Of a stretch of 7,648 nt of DNA, positions 7,066-7,648 are shown piece by piece. The notes under the pieces were generated by a model. It made no database searches. It was given only the letters and a program-made list of their open reading frames with translations, and had not been told where the DNA came from. The position numbers and the translations under genes are program-made. Numbering within the stretch: position 1 is the first letter of the stretch; every line of letters starts with the position of its first letter. This DNA comes from Actinomycetes bacterium (GTDB taxonomy: Bacteria > Actinomycetota > Actinomycetes > Mycobacteriales > Mycobacteriaceae): assembly GCA_023388385.1 (NCBI GenBank), contig JAEWGK010000272.1:1-7648 (forward strand), given 5' to 3'.

Positions 7066-7648
7066 TCAGCGCCCGGCGGAGTTGATGGCGGCGATGACGT
7101 CGGAGAGCGTCACCGGCACCGGCGCGGCGCCGTCCACGCGGCCGCCGCCGGCGGCCGTCGCCATGTCCTGCAGCGTCGCGACCAGGTCGTCGACGTCACC
7201 GCCGGACAGGTGCACCGTGCTCGGGGCGGCGTCGCCGGCGCCGGCGGAGCGGAACAGCTGCCCGACGACCGCGGCCAGCAGGTCGGACTGCGTACGGCTC
7301 AGGCCCTCGCTGCGGGCGGCGTCGGTCGCGGCGTCGGAGGCCTCCTGCCCCGCGGCGGCCGGGTCCTGGGGCGCGGCTCCCTGGCCGGAGGCGGACAGGG
7401 AGCCCTCGATGAGGTCGAGCAGCAGCTTCAGCAGCGCGTCGGAGATGACCGGCGAGCCGCCGATGGATTCCTGGTCGCCGCCGACGGTGGCCGGATCGTC
7501 CACGGTGGCCGGGTCGTCGATGCGGCCGGCGTCGTTCGTCGTGCCGCCGGACTTTCCGTCGTCGACGACGGTCACCGGGTTGTTCGGGACCTGGCGGCCC
7601 TCATCGGCCGGGTTGAGCTGCGACGGGTCGAAGGAGCCGGGCAGCTGG
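7066..7648 (-). CDS. Hypothetical protein, C-terminal part (5' end outside the window)
   Basis: The reading frame is open from the right edge to a TGA at 7068-7066, giving the last 193 residues. A GTG at 7575 could be a start, but the frame continues upstream without a stop (QLPGSFDPSQLNPADEGRQ at the edge), with no ribosome binding site before the GTG, so the gene most likely begins outside the window. Numbered from the edge, residues 1-66 are Pro/Gly/Asp-rich and include a doubled DDPATV. Residues 67-84 form a Leu-rich amphipathic stretch (ISDALLKLLLDLIEGSL). Residues 85-113 are an Ala/Gln/Asp-rich linker, and 117-134, 150-165 and 180-191 are further short helix-like segments. There is no cysteine and no membrane helix; the composition is acidic. 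This would fit the tail of an exported or surface protein of an actinobacterium, but that is inference. I do not recognise the family. It converges on the Nudix-LOG gene. Confidence 0.7.
   Translation of the reverse strand, partial: QLPGSFDPSQLNPADEGRQVPNNPVTVVDDGKSGGTTNDAGRIDDPATVDDPATVGGDQESIGGSPVISDALLKLLLDLIEGSLSASGQGAAPQDPAAAGQEASDAATDAARSEGLSRTQSDLLAAVVGQLFRSAGAGDAAPSTVHLSGGDVDDLVATLQDMATAAGGGRVDGAAPVPVTLSDVIAAINSAGR
7484..7519 (-). repeat. Two-copy 18-bp tandem repeat inside the partial minus-strand gene
   Basis: The units 7484-7501 and 7502-7519 match at 16 of 18 positions and each encodes six residues, giving DDPATVDDPATV in the protein. In-frame duplication in a Pro/Asp-rich linker suggests slippage or recombination, and the copy number may vary between strains. 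Confidence 0.5.

Noticed and set aside
7066..7575. The minus-strand gene treated as complete, starting at the GTG at 7575
   Set aside because: The frame stays open to the window edge with protein-like composition (Pro/Asn/Asp-rich) and there is no ribosome binding site before that GTG, so a start outside the window is more likely.

Overview
The window is chromosomal DNA of very high G+C from a mycolic-acid bacterium of the order Mycobacteriales (Corynebacteriales). The evidence is two adjacent arabinogalactan arabinosyltransferase genes, aftA and emb, in the order and orientation seen around the cell-wall arabinan locus of this group. Only one Emb-type gene follows aftA. Mycobacteria usually carry embC-embA-embB there, so a Corynebacterium or close relative with a high-GC genome is the best guess (inference; the genus is not proven by the sequence).

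Layout. Positions 1-47 form a long GC-rich hairpin in front of aftA. aftA (62-2125, +) encodes the membrane enzyme that puts the first arabinofuranose residues on the galactan chain. A 27-bp gap containing a good -10 box leads directly into emb (2153-5698, +), the 15-helix arabinosyltransferase that extends the arabinan and is the ethambutol target in this group. Both enzymes use decaprenyl-phospho-arabinose as donor and act on the outer face of the membrane, so the pair is a functional unit. Neither gene has a convincing ribosome binding site. Each has a -10-like hexamer 7-8 nt before its start codon, which suggests leaderless transcripts and an emb promoter separate from aftA.

Downstream of emb, a 152-bp gap holds a strong intrinsic terminator (5781-5812) and a possible further promoter. 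It is followed by a gene with a normal ribosome binding site (5851-6927, +). This gene encodes a fusion of a complete Nudix hydrolase domain with a complete LOG-type (TIGR00730) nucleotide phosphoribohydrolase domain, likely a two-step nucleotide-cleaning enzyme not obviously related to the cell wall.

A convergent gap (6928-7065) with two modest GC hairpins separates it from a minus-strand gene (stop at 7066) that runs off the right edge. Only its last 193 codons are present: a cysteine-free, acidic, low-complexity C-terminal region that I do not recognise. I saw no tRNA, rRNA, CRISPR, insertion sequence or phage feature. The long antisense ORFs are shadows of high-GC coding sequence. The core genes are well-known families; the parts most worth a second look are the Nudix-LOG fusion, the leaderless/internal promoters and the unrecognised partial gene.
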